Assembly (NCBI RefSeq): GCF_900141835.1
Contig: NZ_FQZD01000005.1
Span: forward strand, 1-64,000
DNA from: Propionispora hippei DSM 15287
Lineage (GTDB): Bacteria > Bacillota > Negativicutes > Propionisporales > Propionisporaceae
Length of the DNA: 64,000 nt
Direction of reading: 5' to 3'
Shown: piece after piece, positions 35,837-44,275 of the stretch
Position numbering within the stretch: position 1 is the stretch's first letter
How the letters are laid out: each line of letters opens with the position of its first letter
Position numbers and translations under genes: made by a program
The notes under the pieces: generated by a model
What the model was told of the DNA's origin: nothing
The model's input: the letters and a program-made list of their open reading frames with translations, nothing else
Database searches by the model: none

Positions 35837-37033
35837 GTGAAAAAAGGTATTATTCTTTTACTTGCCTTATTTTTTTTAGCGCTGCCATCGGCTCAGGCAG
35901 CGCCTAAATGGGAACAAGTAGCCGGACATATTCAGGAGACGATGAAAGAGGCACTGCAGTTGTATGATGCCGGTGACCGTGAAGGTGCCAAGAAGGTTGT
36001 CAATGATGCCTATTATGGCGTTTATGAAAAAGACGGCCTGGAAAAAGCCATTCGTACTACGGTAGCGGTGAAAAATGCCAATCTTACGGAGTATCAATTT
36101 TACCGAATAAAAAAATTGATAAATGAGGGCGCCGACAGCGCTGAGGTACATGCCGCGAATGATGTATTGGCGGAGATGATTAATGATGATGTGAAAAGCC
36201 TGGAAGGGCACGCTGCACAAGGCGGCTGGGCATCTTTCTGGCCGGCGTTTCTAATCCTTGTCCGCGAGGGCATTGAAGCGATTTTAGTGCTGGCGGCGAT
36301 TATCGCTTATCTGCAGAAATCGGGCAATGTCAAATATCTTGATGTCGTTTATAATTCTTCCATTGCCGCTATCATTTTCAGCTTTGTTACTGCCTATGTG
36401 TTTAACTTACTAACTAAGCAATTCGGCGCGGGGGCCAACCAGGAAATTGTTGAGGGCATAACCGTGTTGGTGGCGGCTGCTGTGTTGCTGTCAGTGAGCT
36501 TCTGGATGGGCGGGAAAACGAATGCCAAGGCCTGGGAAGCGTATATTCAGGGCATGGTGAAGGCGTCGCTCAGCAGCGGCAAGGCCAAGGCTCTCGGGTT
36601 TGCCGCCTTTCTGGCGGTTTACCGCGAAGGAGCGGAAGTGGTTTTGTTTTATCAGGCCCTGTTTAATAGCGCCGCCGGTGATGTGGAAATGATTTGGCTG
36701 GGTTTTCTTGCCGGCTGTGTCGCTTTGGCCATTATTTTCGCGCTTATCCGTTATGGAACCTTGCGAATCCCCTTGCGGCCGTTTTTTATCGGCACCAGCA
36801 TCTTTATGTTTATCCTGGCTATAAGCTTTGCCGGCAGCGGCATTGGAGAACTGCAGGAAGGAGGTATTGTCAGTATGACGCCTGTCGAGGGAATCCCCGT
36901 TCCGAGCATTGATCTTTTAGGGATTTATCCAACTTATGAGACCTTGGCAATTCAGGTGTTCTTGCTATGTGCTGCTGCAGGTACTGTCTATTATAGAAAA
37001 TACCAAAGCAAAGCTTTGGAAAAAACTATTTAA
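35837..37033 (+). CDS. FTR1-family high-affinity iron permease
   Basis: A 398-residue inner-membrane protein. I start at GTG 35837 (VKKGIILLLALFFLALPSAQA), which gives a clean signal peptide and has GAAGG upstream; the longer frame runs back into tonB. A periplasmic helical domain of about 115 residues follows, then seven membrane segments with the two iron-binding motifs of FTR1: REGIE near 142 and REGAE near 262. FTR1 permeases import iron handed over by a periplasmic protein such as P19 or by a ferroxidase. The Fur box at 35794 and the P19 gene immediately downstream give the same assignment. Confidence 0.94.
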   Translation: MKKGIILLLALFFLALPSAQAAPKWEQVAGHIQETMKEALQLYDAGDREGAKKVVNDAYYGVYEKDGLEKAIRTTVAVKNANLTEYQFYRIKKLINEGADSAEVHAANDVLAEMINDDVKSLEGHAAQGGWASFWPAFLILVREGIEAILVLAAIIAYLQKSGNVKYLDVVYNSSIAAIIFSFVTAYVFNLLTKQFGAGANQEIVEGITVLVAAAVLLSVSFWMGGKTNAKAWEAYIQGMVKASLSSGKAKALGFAAFLAVYREGAEVVLFYQALFNSAAGDVEMIWLGFLAGCVALAIIFALIRYGTLRIPLRPFFIGTSIFMFILAISFAGSGIGELQEGGIVSMTPVEGIPVPSIDLLGIYPTYETLAIQVFLLCAAAGTVYYRKYQSKALEKTI

Positions 37034-37060
37034 ATGTGAAAAGGAGTGTGTAGGTTGACT

Positions 37061-37615
37061 ATGAAAAAGTTAAAAATGTTATTTACTATTTGTGCAGCTT
37101 TTGCTACGTTCTTTTCCTTCAGCGGGATTGTTTCGGCAGGCGGATTCCAGGAATATCCCATAGGGGATGAGCAAGAAGCAGTGAATGAACATTTTAAAGT
37201 GGCCCTTGTTTATTTCCAACCGATTCAGATGGAACCGGCAGGCATGATGCTTGATCCGGATAAAGCCGATATTCATATAGAAACAGATATCCATGCAACA
37301 GAAGGCAATAATACAGGTTTTGGCGTTGGCGAGTGGATTCCTTATCTGACTGTACATTATAAAATGACGAAAAAAGAAACCGGACAAACGCTGGAAGGCG
37401 TATTGATGCCGATGAATGCCGATGATGGGCCCCACTATGGAGCAAACGTCAAAATGCTGGGCGCCGGTACATACGATTGCGAATTTACCATTGACAGCCC
37501 GCTGCGGATGAATTATGGCTTGCATGTAGATAAAGAAACCGGCGTGGAAGGGCGTTTCTGGGAAAAACCGGTTGTTATGCACTGGACCTTCAATTATGTG
37601 CCCAGACATTGGTAA
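37061..37615 (+). CDS. P19/Tp34-family periplasmic iron-binding protein
   Basis: About 184 residues with a signal peptide (MKKLKMLFTICAAFATFFSF, cleavage after VSA) and the P19/Tp34 fold. Visible signatures include FQEYPIGDEQEAV, VYFQPIQMEP, DIHIETDIHA, FGVGEWIPYL, and the metal-binding Met/His positions around MMLD, MPMNADDGPHYGANVKM. P19 proteins dimerise and bind copper and iron in the periplasm, working with FTR1-type permeases in Campylobacter and related systems. The start is ATG 37061; TTG 37055 lies at better spacing from AAGGAG and would add two residues. A strong hairpin follows, separating it from the DUF2318 gene. Confidence 0.92.
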   Translation: MKKLKMLFTICAAFATFFSFSGIVSAGGFQEYPIGDEQEAVNEHFKVALVYFQPIQMEPAGMMLDPDKADIHIETDIHATEGNNTGFGVGEWIPYLTVHYKMTKKETGQTLEGVLMPMNADDGPHYGANVKMLGAGTYDCEFTIDSPLRMNYGLHVDKETGVEGRFWEKPVVMHWTFNYVPRHW

Positions 37616-37639
37616 ACGGGTATAAATGAAGAAGCAGTA

Positions 37640-37693
37640 TCCTGTCCGGCGAGGGTTTGTTTTAGGCAAACCTTTGGCGGACAGGACTTTTTT
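37640..37693 (+). terminator. strong terminator inside the iron locus
   Basis: TCCTGTCCG (37640-37648) pairs with CGGACAGGA (37678-37686), and an inner AGGGTTTG pairs with CAAACCTTT, followed by CTTTTTT. Read-through to the DUF2318 gene 20 bases later is probably partial, which would leave the permease and P19 more highly expressed than the downstream genes. Confidence 0.85.
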
Positions 37694-37713
37694 CATAGAA
37701 AGGAATAGTGTTT

Positions 37714-38976
37714 ATGATACAAACCTTTTTACAACAGTTCATTCCGGTGATGGAGCAGGGTGTTGCGTTAGCTGTGCCGCTGGGAATTTTACTGGCCATT
37801 CTATTGCGGATGAATATTTTTACCTATAAGACTGTTTTTTGGCGTGCTCTGTCCTGGGGATTTTGGGGTTCCGTGTTTATTATTGCGGTAAAGGTCGGCA
37901 CCCGTAACGCGGTGAGCCGGGAGGTTTTTGAAGGGATTGCTGTTTGCATTGCTATCTTTGGTGAACTTGGTTTATTAGCACTTTTCTTTCGGAAAAATCA
38001 GGAGAAATCAGTTCAGGTAGAAAAGAAACTGAAAGTATCTATTTTAGCGGTAGTGATTGCTCTGTTTTGGTATCATGGGATGGAAATCTGGCTGTTGCCG
38101 GTGAACATCGCCATCACTGCGGTGGGCGACTATTTTACACTGACCGTATTAATGAAATCGCTGGGCGTTGTTTGCGGCATCGGCCTGGCGGTGCTCGGCG
38201 GTTATCTGGTACATCAGGCGGCAGCGGCATTATATTATCGCCGGTTGCTGTTTGTATTTACCGTACAAATGGTAGCTATTCTCTTACAGCAGATCATTTT
38301 TATAACCCAAATTCTGATGGCCCGGCAGTTTTTACCGGGCGGTGTGTTGATGCAAATTATGGCACCGTTGATTGACCGGCAGTCCTGGTTTATTTTTGTC
38401 GTGTTCTTTGTTACCTTGCTAGTGCCGCTGACTTTATTTTTACAGAAGAAGCCGGAGCGTCCGGCCGATGCCAATCCGGCTCAATACCGCAAGATTCTCA
38501 TGCAAGCGCAGCATAAACTGCGTTGGGGAACCGCCACCGTTTTCTGCTTGGCTTTTATGGTTTTTTTCTCCAGCTTTGGCAGTGTCTATGCCAATAAAAC
38601 GATGGAATTGGTGCCGGCTCTGCCAATCAATGCGGTTGACGGTAAGGTGGGGGTGCCCTTGTCAGAAGTTGGTGACGGACATTTGCACCGTTATGTATAT
38701 AAAGCTTCAGGCGGTGAACTGGTGCGGTTTATCGTCATTCAAAAGGGTGGCTCGGCTTATGGTGTAGGCCTGGATGCCTGCGAAATATGCGGTCCTACCG
38801 GCTACTATGAAAAGGATGGTCAGGTTATCTGTAAATTATGCGAAGTGATGATGAATAAGGCTACCATCGGAATGCGCGGCGGCTGCAATCCGATTCCGCT
38901 TGAATATAAAGTGGATAACGGCCGGATCAGTATCGCGCAAGCCAGTCTTGAACAGGAGCGCAAGCGTTTTAGATAA
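37714..38976 (+). CDS. DUF2318 membrane protein (Fe-S-type, iron-transport associated)
   Basis: A 420-residue protein; ATG 37714 is chosen over GTG 37708 because AAGGA is nine bases upstream. About eight membrane segments (residues 5-285) are followed by an outward domain with a C-x2-C pair at about 356-359 (CEICGPTGYY), a second at about 372-375 (CKLCE) and GGCNPIPLEY near 388. This is the DUF2318 domain found next to P19 and FTR1 genes in Campylobacter-type iron clusters. The cysteines suggest a metal or Fe-S site that could take part in electron transfer to iron in the envelope. That role is inferred from context and motifs. Confidence 0.87.
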   Translation: MIQTFLQQFIPVMEQGVALAVPLGILLAILLRMNIFTYKTVFWRALSWGFWGSVFIIAVKVGTRNAVSREVFEGIAVCIAIFGELGLLALFFRKNQEKSVQVEKKLKVSILAVVIALFWYHGMEIWLLPVNIAITAVGDYFTLTVLMKSLGVVCGIGLAVLGGYLVHQAAAALYYRRLLFVFTVQMVAILLQQIIFITQILMARQFLPGGVLMQIMAPLIDRQSWFIFVVFFVTLLVPLTLFLQKKPERPADANPAQYRKILMQAQHKLRWGTATVFCLAFMVFFSSFGSVYANKTMELVPALPINAVDGKVGVPLSEVGDGHLHRYVYKASGGELVRFIVIQKGGSAYGVGLDACEICGPTGYYEKDGQVICKLCEVMMNKATIGMRGGCNPIPLEYKVDNGRISIAQASLEQERKRFR

Positions 38977-39003
38977 GGCGGCGAGAAAGGAGAGTGAAAT
39001 GCT

Positions 39004-40281
39004 TTGTTCTGGCAAATGGTGAAAGGAGCCGTCGTACGGCAAGGACGCCGGCTGCTGCTGGTTGCACTTACCGTAGCACTGGGCGTATCGCTGGCCGCGG
39101 CCATGCTGAATGTTATGTTCGATGTGGGTGAGAAAGTAAATCAGGAATTGAAGGCCTATGGGGCGAATATTACGGTAACGCCGAAAAACTCGTCCGTACT
39201 GAAAGATGTGTATGGGCTGGATACGACAACGGCGCACCGGGAGTACCTGGAAGAAGCCGATGTCGGCAAGATTAAGACAATTTTCTGGACGAATAATATT
39301 GTTGCCTTTGCGCCGCAGCTTAACGCTTCCTTAACGCTGAAAGATGGCCGCCAGGTCAGCATTCATGGCACATGGTTCGACCATGGCATGCTGTTGCCTA
39401 CAGGCGAATATATTTCGACCGGAGAAAAATATTTAAAATCATGGTGGAAAATTGATGGGGCGTGGCCCGATGAGCAACAGGAAAACTCAGTATTGGTTGG
39501 GCAAAAGCTGGCCAAGGAGCTGGATGTTCAGCCTGGCACCGATATCTTATATGAAGCAAACGGCAAGATGGAAACGTTGCGTGTAAGCGGAATTGTAAGC
39601 GGTGGTGGTGCGGAAGAGGGGGGAATTCTGGCGCCGTTAGCTTTGGTACAGAAGCTTGCCGGTTTAGCGGGGAAAATCGATCAAATTGAAGTCAGTGCGA
39701 TTACCACACCGGAAAATGAGCTGGCCCGGAAAGCAGCCGTCAACCCCAAAAGCCTGTCGCTAAAAGAATATGAAATTTGGTATTGTACGGCCTATGTAAG
39801 CTCTATTGCTTTTCAGATTGAGGAAGTCGTGAAAAATTCGGTGGCTCATCCTGTCCGGCAGATCGCCGAGTCGGAAGGAAAAATTTTGGATAAGACGCAA
39901 CTGCTGATGCTGCTCATTACTGCGTTAAGCCTTTTAAGTTCGGCTCTGGGGGTTTCCAATCTGGTAAGCGCCAATATTATGGAACGAAGTCGCGAACTTG
40001 GTCTCTTAAAGGCTATGGGGGCGACAGATCTGGCCGTAGTCCTGCTGGTACTGACGGAAATTTTTATCGCCGGTATCATTGGTGGTACGCTGGGGTATTT
40101 TATGGGACTTGGGTTTGCGCAAATTATCGGCAATACCGTATTCGGTTCAAGCATTGCGGTTAATTTGGCCGTTATACCGATCGTTGCCGTGCTCATGGCC
40201 TTCGTACTGTTACTGGGAAGTCTGCCGGCCATTCGCATGTTGTTGTCCTTGCGTCCGGCTATTGTACTGCACGGGAGGTAA
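39004..40281 (+). CDS. FtsX/MacB-type ABC transporter permease, first subunit
   Basis: A 425-residue permease with one N-terminal membrane helix (about 15-38), a large periplasmic domain (about 40-280) and three C-terminal helices (about 298-420), the FtsX/MacB/LolC architecture. The C-terminal block NIMERSRELGLLKAMGATD is the family signature. I keep TTG 39004 (read MFWQMVKGAV); ATG 39016 is in frame. It pairs with the next permease and the ATPase. Such pairs accompany P19 and FTR1 in the Campylobacter cluster, where the exact substrate is not settled. Confidence 0.88.
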   Translation: MFWQMVKGAVVRQGRRLLLVALTVALGVSLAAAMLNVMFDVGEKVNQELKAYGANITVTPKNSSVLKDVYGLDTTTAHREYLEEADVGKIKTIFWTNNIVAFAPQLNASLTLKDGRQVSIHGTWFDHGMLLPTGEYISTGEKYLKSWWKIDGAWPDEQQENSVLVGQKLAKELDVQPGTDILYEANGKMETLRVSGIVSGGGAEEGGILAPLALVQKLAGLAGKIDQIEVSAITTPENELARKAAVNPKSLSLKEYEIWYCTAYVSSIAFQIEEVVKNSVAHPVRQIAESEGKILDKTQLLMLLITALSLLSSALGVSNLVSANIMERSRELGLLKAMGATDLAVVLLVLTEIFIAGIIGGTLGYFMGLGFAQIIGNTVFGSSIAVNLAVIPIVAVLMAFVLLLGSLPAIRMLLSLRPAIVLHGR

Positions 40282-40287
40282 GGAGAA

Positions 40288-41421
40288 ATGATTAAAAAGT
40301 ATAGGATGTATGTTATTCTGGTTGTCAACGCACTGCTGCGCCGGCGCTCCCGCATGCTGATCGCATTGCTGGCCGTTGCTGTGGGGGCGACGATTATTTC
40401 GGGTATGATTACCGTTTATAATGAAGTACCGCAGCAACTGGGCCGGGAATTCCGGGCCTACGGGGCCAATTTGCTGTTATTGCCGGGGCAGGATCAGACG
40501 GTATTGCCGGAGGCGACGGTGCAGGAAGTTGGCAAACTGTTGAACGGGTATGAAATTGTCGGGATGGCCCCTTTTTTGTATGAGCGGGTAAAGATTAACG
40601 AGAAACCTGTTTTTACGGGAGGTACTAATTTTTCGACGCTGCGAAAGGTCAGCCCTTATTGGCAAATCAACGGAACCTGGCCGGAACCGGGCAAGCAGGA
40701 AATTCTGATTGGCGATGAAATTGCTCAGCAGATGGGCATCAAGCCGGGGCAGACCGTTCTTGTAAATGGCGGGGCGGAATTGCCGGAAGTGCAAATGGTT
40801 GTTTCCGGTATTGTCCATACTGGCGGCAAAGAAGAACAATTTGCCTTTATGGAGCTTAGCCTATTGCAAAAGTTACTGCAAAAACCGCAGCAAATTAGTC
40901 TTGTGCAGCTCAGTGTTGTTGCCGACGGCGCCGGCTTGGCAAGCATTCAGCAGGAAATTCGCCAAAAAATTCCTGCCGTGGAACCGCAGCTTGTCCAGCA
41001 AATTGCCAGTTCGGAAGAAACTGTCCTGAGTAAATTGCAGGCCCTGGTGCTGTTGGTTACAGCGGTTGTTTTGCTGCTTACGCTGATATGTGTGGCGACG
41101 ACCATGATGGCCGTTGTTACGGAACGGCGCAAGGAAATTGGCTTGAAGAAAGCGTTAGGGGCGGAAAATCGCCATATCATTTTGGAGTTCCTCGGGGAAG
41201 GCTGTGTGCTGGGGCTGTTCGGAGGGATGCTTGGCAGCGGTCTGGGCTATTTGTTTGCCCAAAGTGTCAGCCTGCAGGTGTTTAACCGCTCGATTGCTTT
41301 TGTGCCGCTCATTGCGGTGCTTTCCGTTTTGCTATCCATTGCCGTAACCGGAGCGGCCAGTCTCTTGCCGGTACGCATTGCTACAAATGTTGAGCCAGCC
41401 ACTGTTTTGCGTGGTGAATAA
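40288..41421 (+). CDS. FtsX/MacB-type ABC transporter permease, second subunit
   Basis: A 377-residue permease with the same layout as its neighbour: N-terminal helix (about 22-42), periplasmic domain, and three C-terminal helices with the TERRKEIGLKKALGAENRH signature near 275. Both proteins share the YGANITVTP / YGANLLLLPG block after the first helix, so they probably arose by duplication and form a heterodimer. It starts at ATG 40288 behind AAGGAG, six bases after the first permease gene. Confidence 0.88.
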   Translation: MIKKYRMYVILVVNALLRRRSRMLIALLAVAVGATIISGMITVYNEVPQQLGREFRAYGANLLLLPGQDQTVLPEATVQEVGKLLNGYEIVGMAPFLYERVKINEKPVFTGGTNFSTLRKVSPYWQINGTWPEPGKQEILIGDEIAQQMGIKPGQTVLVNGGAELPEVQMVVSGIVHTGGKEEQFAFMELSLLQKLLQKPQQISLVQLSVVADGAGLASIQQEIRQKIPAVEPQLVQQIASSEETVLSKLQALVLLVTAVVLLLTLICVATTMMAVVTERRKEIGLKKALGAENRHIILEFLGEGCVLGLFGGMLGSGLGYLFAQSVSLQVFNRSIAFVPLIAVLSVLLSIAVTGAASLLPVRIATNVEPATVLRGE

Positions 41422-41432
41422 GGAGGATTTTC

Positions 41433-42104
41433 ATGAGCTTATTGGAATTGAAAAATGTGTCAATGGCCTATGGCGGCAAAGTATTGGCTGTAAATAATGT
41501 TGATCTGACGGTGGAAAAAGGAGAATGGCTGGCCGTGATGGGGCCTTCCGGCTCAGGGAAAACAACCTTGATGAATATCATCGGTTGTATGGATAAAGCT
41601 ACAGCCGGCTCGGTCATTTTGGATGGGGTTGACCTGACCGAGGTTAGCCACCGGCAGCTTACCATGCTGCGTCGTGATAAAATCGGTATGGTATTTCAAC
41701 AGTTCCATCTGATTCCTTATCTTACGGCTGTGGAAAATATTATGGTTGCCCAGTACTATCACAGCATACCGGACAAAAAAGAGGCGCTAGCCGCCCTGGC
41801 CCGGGTCGGGCTGGAAGACCGCGCTTCGCATCTGCCAAGCCAGTTGTCGGGTGGCGAACAGCAACGGGTATGCATTGCCCGCGCCCTGATCAATTATCCG
41901 GTGCTGATTCTGGCTGATGAGCCGACCGGTAATTTGGATGAGGCAAATGAAAAGCTGGTTATGCAAATTTTTCATGAACTGCATGATGAAGGCCATACGA
42001 TCTTGACTGTTACCCATGCGCCGGAAGTCGGCGCCGAGGCGGAGCGGGCCATTATCATGGACCATGGCCGCATTGTAGAGAGCGGGGTGAGTAAAGCAGT
42101 ATGA
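41433..42104 (+). CDS. ABC transporter ATPase, LolD/MacB type
   Basis: A 223-residue ATPase with Walker A GPSGSGKT at about 37-44, the Q-loop, signature LSGGEQQRV near 138, Walker B LILADEPTGNLD near 158 and the switch His in TVTHAPEVG. It matches the LolD/MacB/FtsE group that drives FtsX-type permeases through conformational work (mechanotransmission) rather than classic pore transport. It starts at ATG 41433 behind AAGGAGG and overlaps the next gene by four bases (ATGA). Confidence 0.92.
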   Translation: MSLLELKNVSMAYGGKVLAVNNVDLTVEKGEWLAVMGPSGSGKTTLMNIIGCMDKATAGSVILDGVDLTEVSHRQLTMLRRDKIGMVFQQFHLIPYLTAVENIMVAQYYHSIPDKKEALAALARVGLEDRASHLPSQLSGGEQQRVCIARALINYPVLILADEPTGNLDEANEKLVMQIFHELHDEGHTILTVTHAPEVGAEAERAIIMDHGRIVESGVSKAV

Positions 42105-42595
42105 AGCTAAAGAAGAAATATACCCTTCTGATGCTGGCCGGGACCTTGTCGGCGCAGTTTCTGGCCGGCTGCGGGCAGCAGCCGGCCACCGATATTGCCG
42201 TGAAAGACACCGCTTCGCCTAAGAAAGCACCCTGTTGTGATTTATCTGATACGAAAGACGGGTCGTATACGGGGGAAAGCTCGTCCGATGATTCGATGGG
42301 AAAGGGCCGGATTGCCATTTCGGTTAAAGATCACAAAATTGTTTCGGTAAACTATGTCGGTGTCGATTCGGAAGGGAAACTCAAGGGAGCCGACTATGGA
42401 AAAACTAACGGCAAGATTGAGAATCCGGCGTTTTACCAGAAAGCACAAACTGCCGTAAAGGCAAATACGGCTTATGCTGAGCAACTGCTTCAGGTGCAGG
42501 AGCTGGCCAAGGTAGATGCCATTTCCGGGGCGACTATATCGTATCAACAATTTATTGAGGCGGCTAAGACGGCGCTGTTGGAAGCAAAGAAATAG
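42101..42595 (+). CDS. FMN-binding domain lipoprotein, likely ApbE substrate
   Basis: A 164-residue lipoprotein: signal peptide with lipobox LAGC (Cys24), a short linker, then an FMN-binding domain. The flavinylation motif DAISGATIS is near the C-terminus, with the acceptor threonine at about 145. ApbE (33086, same locus) would attach FMN there. It is the last gene of the iron locus and overlaps the ATPase gene. In Campylobacter this end of the cluster carries thioredoxin-like proteins, so a flavin carrier may replace a thiol carrier in supplying electrons; that is inference. A CC pair and a further Cys-rich stretch (APCCDL) follow the lipobox. Confidence 0.9.
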   Translation: MKLKKKYTLLMLAGTLSAQFLAGCGQQPATDIAVKDTASPKKAPCCDLSDTKDGSYTGESSSDDSMGKGRIAISVKDHKIVSVNYVGVDSEGKLKGADYGKTNGKIENPAFYQKAQTAVKANTAYAEQLLQVQELAKVDAISGATISYQQFIEAAKTALLEAKK

Positions 42596-42920
42596 GATGG
42601 TAGCTGTGACTAAGGCGGGTATTCAAACTGACGGAATGATTCATGCAGCGATTTTGGTGCCGGACGCACACCCTAAAGGGTATGCGGAACCTTGCCCGCA
42701 TAGTGGCCTCCAGTTTAAAAAAATATTGAGGTATGGCACAAAGAGCACCCGCCAGGGAGTGTTTCGGATAGTTTGAATACATGCCTTAGTGTTCCATCAA
42801 CTTGAAAATAAGAATTGAATTTGCGGCAATTCTTTCGCAGGGCAAGCCGGCAATAACGAAGGCTTACGGAAAAAGATCCGTAAAAAATTGTACTTTCAGA
42901 GTTGGTGGAGCACTAATGTG
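42596..42920 (+). other. no supported gene; end of the iron locus
   Basis: 325 bases between the FMN-lipoprotein stop and the terminator. A 59-codon frame from ATG 42597 has no recognisable domain and no good ribosome site. A small ACGGA/TCCGT hairpin lies near 42868. I see no promoter, repeat or RNA I can name. Confidence 0.4.
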
Positions 42921-42970
42921 AAACTGCTATAGTAGGAGCATACTCTTACTATAGCAGTTTTTTATTTTTT
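42921..42970 (+). terminator. intrinsic terminator of the iron locus
   Basis: AACTGCTATAGTA-GAG pairs with CTC-TACTATAGCAGTT (one mismatch) around CATA, followed by a long T-rich tail. Its 5' flank is AAA, so it may also work weakly for the convergent minus-strand gene. Confidence 0.88.
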
Positions 42971-43055
42971 TGCGCAGCAGGATTCACCGGCTGTGTTGCG
43001 TAAATAATATGTAATAAAGAACAATTCTCATTGCGGTGAAACTAATGGTCTAAAA

Positions 43056-43364
43056 TTAGATATCGTCCGGGTGAGTGTGGCCGGACCGCTCTTGTTTTGA
43101 GGGGAGCGGTGCCAGGCTGACCGGGATGCCGCCCAGGCAGGGGGCCAGCAGATTGAATATGACGGCCAGCACTAGAGCGGATAGGCCAAGAAATAGGCCG
43201 ATAAACAGGCCGATGAAGGCGCCGCCCAGCAGGCCAACGGTTTCGTAATTGGCAATGCCCAGGCCAAGACCGAGCAGGCCGCCGCCGATGGTTCCGGCGG
43301 CAAAAAACAGGTAAAATACAGGAAAACAGGCCACGCGCGTAAGCATATGGTTATAATCCGACAC
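43056..43364 (-). CDS. small glycine-rich membrane protein
   Basis: A 102-residue protein from GTG 43364 (read MSDYNHMLTRVACFP), with GAGGTG six bases upstream. Two or three membrane segments are built from glycine-zipper repeats (AAGTIGGGLLGLGLG and GLLGGAFIGLFIGLFLGLS). The C-terminus is short and hydrophilic with a His-rich end (RSGHTHPDDI). I do not recognise a family. It is divergent from the thioredoxin-reductase-like gene, with only 41 bases between starts, so the two may share control. Function unknown. Confidence 0.6.
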   Translation of the reverse strand: MSDYNHMLTRVACFPVFYLFFAAGTIGGGLLGLGLGIANYETVGLLGGAFIGLFIGLFLGLSALVLAVIFNLLAPCLGGIPVSLAPLPSKQERSGHTHPDDI

Positions 43365-43405
43365 TTTAATCACCTCACATTAAATTGATAAACCAGGAGG
43401 AGCTT

Positions 43406-44275
43406 ATGGATACACAAAAGTTTGATATTGCTGTCATCGGCGGCGGTCCGGCAGGTCTGTCGGCAGCCTTGACCGGCAGGGTCCGCAACAAACAGGTTGC
43501 TCTGTTTGAACACTTGAATCACAGTGAAAAATTGCAAAAAGCCCATATTGTCGATAATTATCTGGGCATGCCACAGATTACCGGGCAGGGAATGATGCAG
43601 CAGTTTGTGGCCCATTGTCTGGCCCAGAAGCCTGCCTTGATTCAGGAAAAGGTGGTTACTGTTTTTCCGGGAGACGACGGATTTACCTTGCTGACTCCTG
43701 TTAACACCTATGAAGCGAGGTCGGTCATTTTGGCTACCGGCGTGGTGAGCACGCCTCTGTTTAAAGGGGAAAAAAGCTTCTTGGGTCGCGGTGTCAGCTA
43801 CTGTGCAACCTGTGACGGCATGTTCTATAAGGATAAAGACGTAGCTGTCATATCTTATACCAGTGAGGGTGAGCCGGAGGCCGAGTTTCTTGGTGAGATC
43901 TGCCGTAACGTGTTCTATTTTCCCCAATACCGGCCACAGCCGGCCGCCCTGCGGTCCCAGGTCAAGATTGTACCGGGCAGACCGCGGTTTATCGAGGGTG
44001 ACACGCAGGTGGAAAAATTGGTTACCGATAAGGAGGAGCATAAGGTCAGCGGTATTTTCATCATACGCCAGTCCGACCCGGTGGAAAATGTACTGCCTGG
44101 TTTGGTCTTGGACGGTGAGGTCATCCAGGTGAACAGGGATATGTCGACCAATATTCCCGGTGTCTTTGCCGCCGGTGATTGCACAGGCAAGCCCTGGCAG
44201 ATAGCCAAGGCTACCGGCGAAGGATTAATTGCCGTACTGAGCGCCATTTCCTATTTGGATAAAAAACCTATATAG
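43406..44275 (+). CDS. thioredoxin-reductase-like flavoprotein lacking the NADPH motif
   Basis: A 289-residue two-domain flavoprotein from ATG 43406, behind AGGAGGAG. The FAD motif IGGGPAGLSAA is near 10, the redox CATC pair is at Cys133 and Cys136 (SYCATCDG), and the second FAD block VFAAGDCTGKPWQIAKATGEG is near 257. The NADPH-binding GGGNSA loop expected near 150 is missing: the segment reads VAVISYTSEGEPEAEFLGE, and the downstream HRRD motif is also gone. Ferredoxin-dependent thioredoxin reductases of clostridia (FFTR) have this pattern, so this may use ferredoxin rather than NADPH. No thioredoxin gene is adjacent. Its 3' end overlaps the convergent YkvI-like gene by 25 bases. Confidence 0.88.
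   Translation: MDTQKFDIAVIGGGPAGLSAALTGRVRNKQVALFEHLNHSEKLQKAHIVDNYLGMPQITGQGMMQQFVAHCLAQKPALIQEKVVTVFPGDDGFTLLTPVNTYEARSVILATGVVSTPLFKGEKSFLGRGVSYCATCDGMFYKDKDVAVISYTSEGEPEAEFLGEICRNVFYFPQYRPQPAALRSQVKIVPGRPRFIEGDTQVEKLVTDKEEHKVSGIFIIRQSDPVENVLPGLVLDGEVIQVNRDMSTNIPGVFAAGDCTGKPWQIAKATGEGLIAVLSAISYLDKKPI

Noticed and set aside
42597-42776. 59-codon frame after the FMN-lipoprotein gene
   Set aside because: No adequate ribosome site and no recognisable family. Composition looks like decayed or non-coding spacer.
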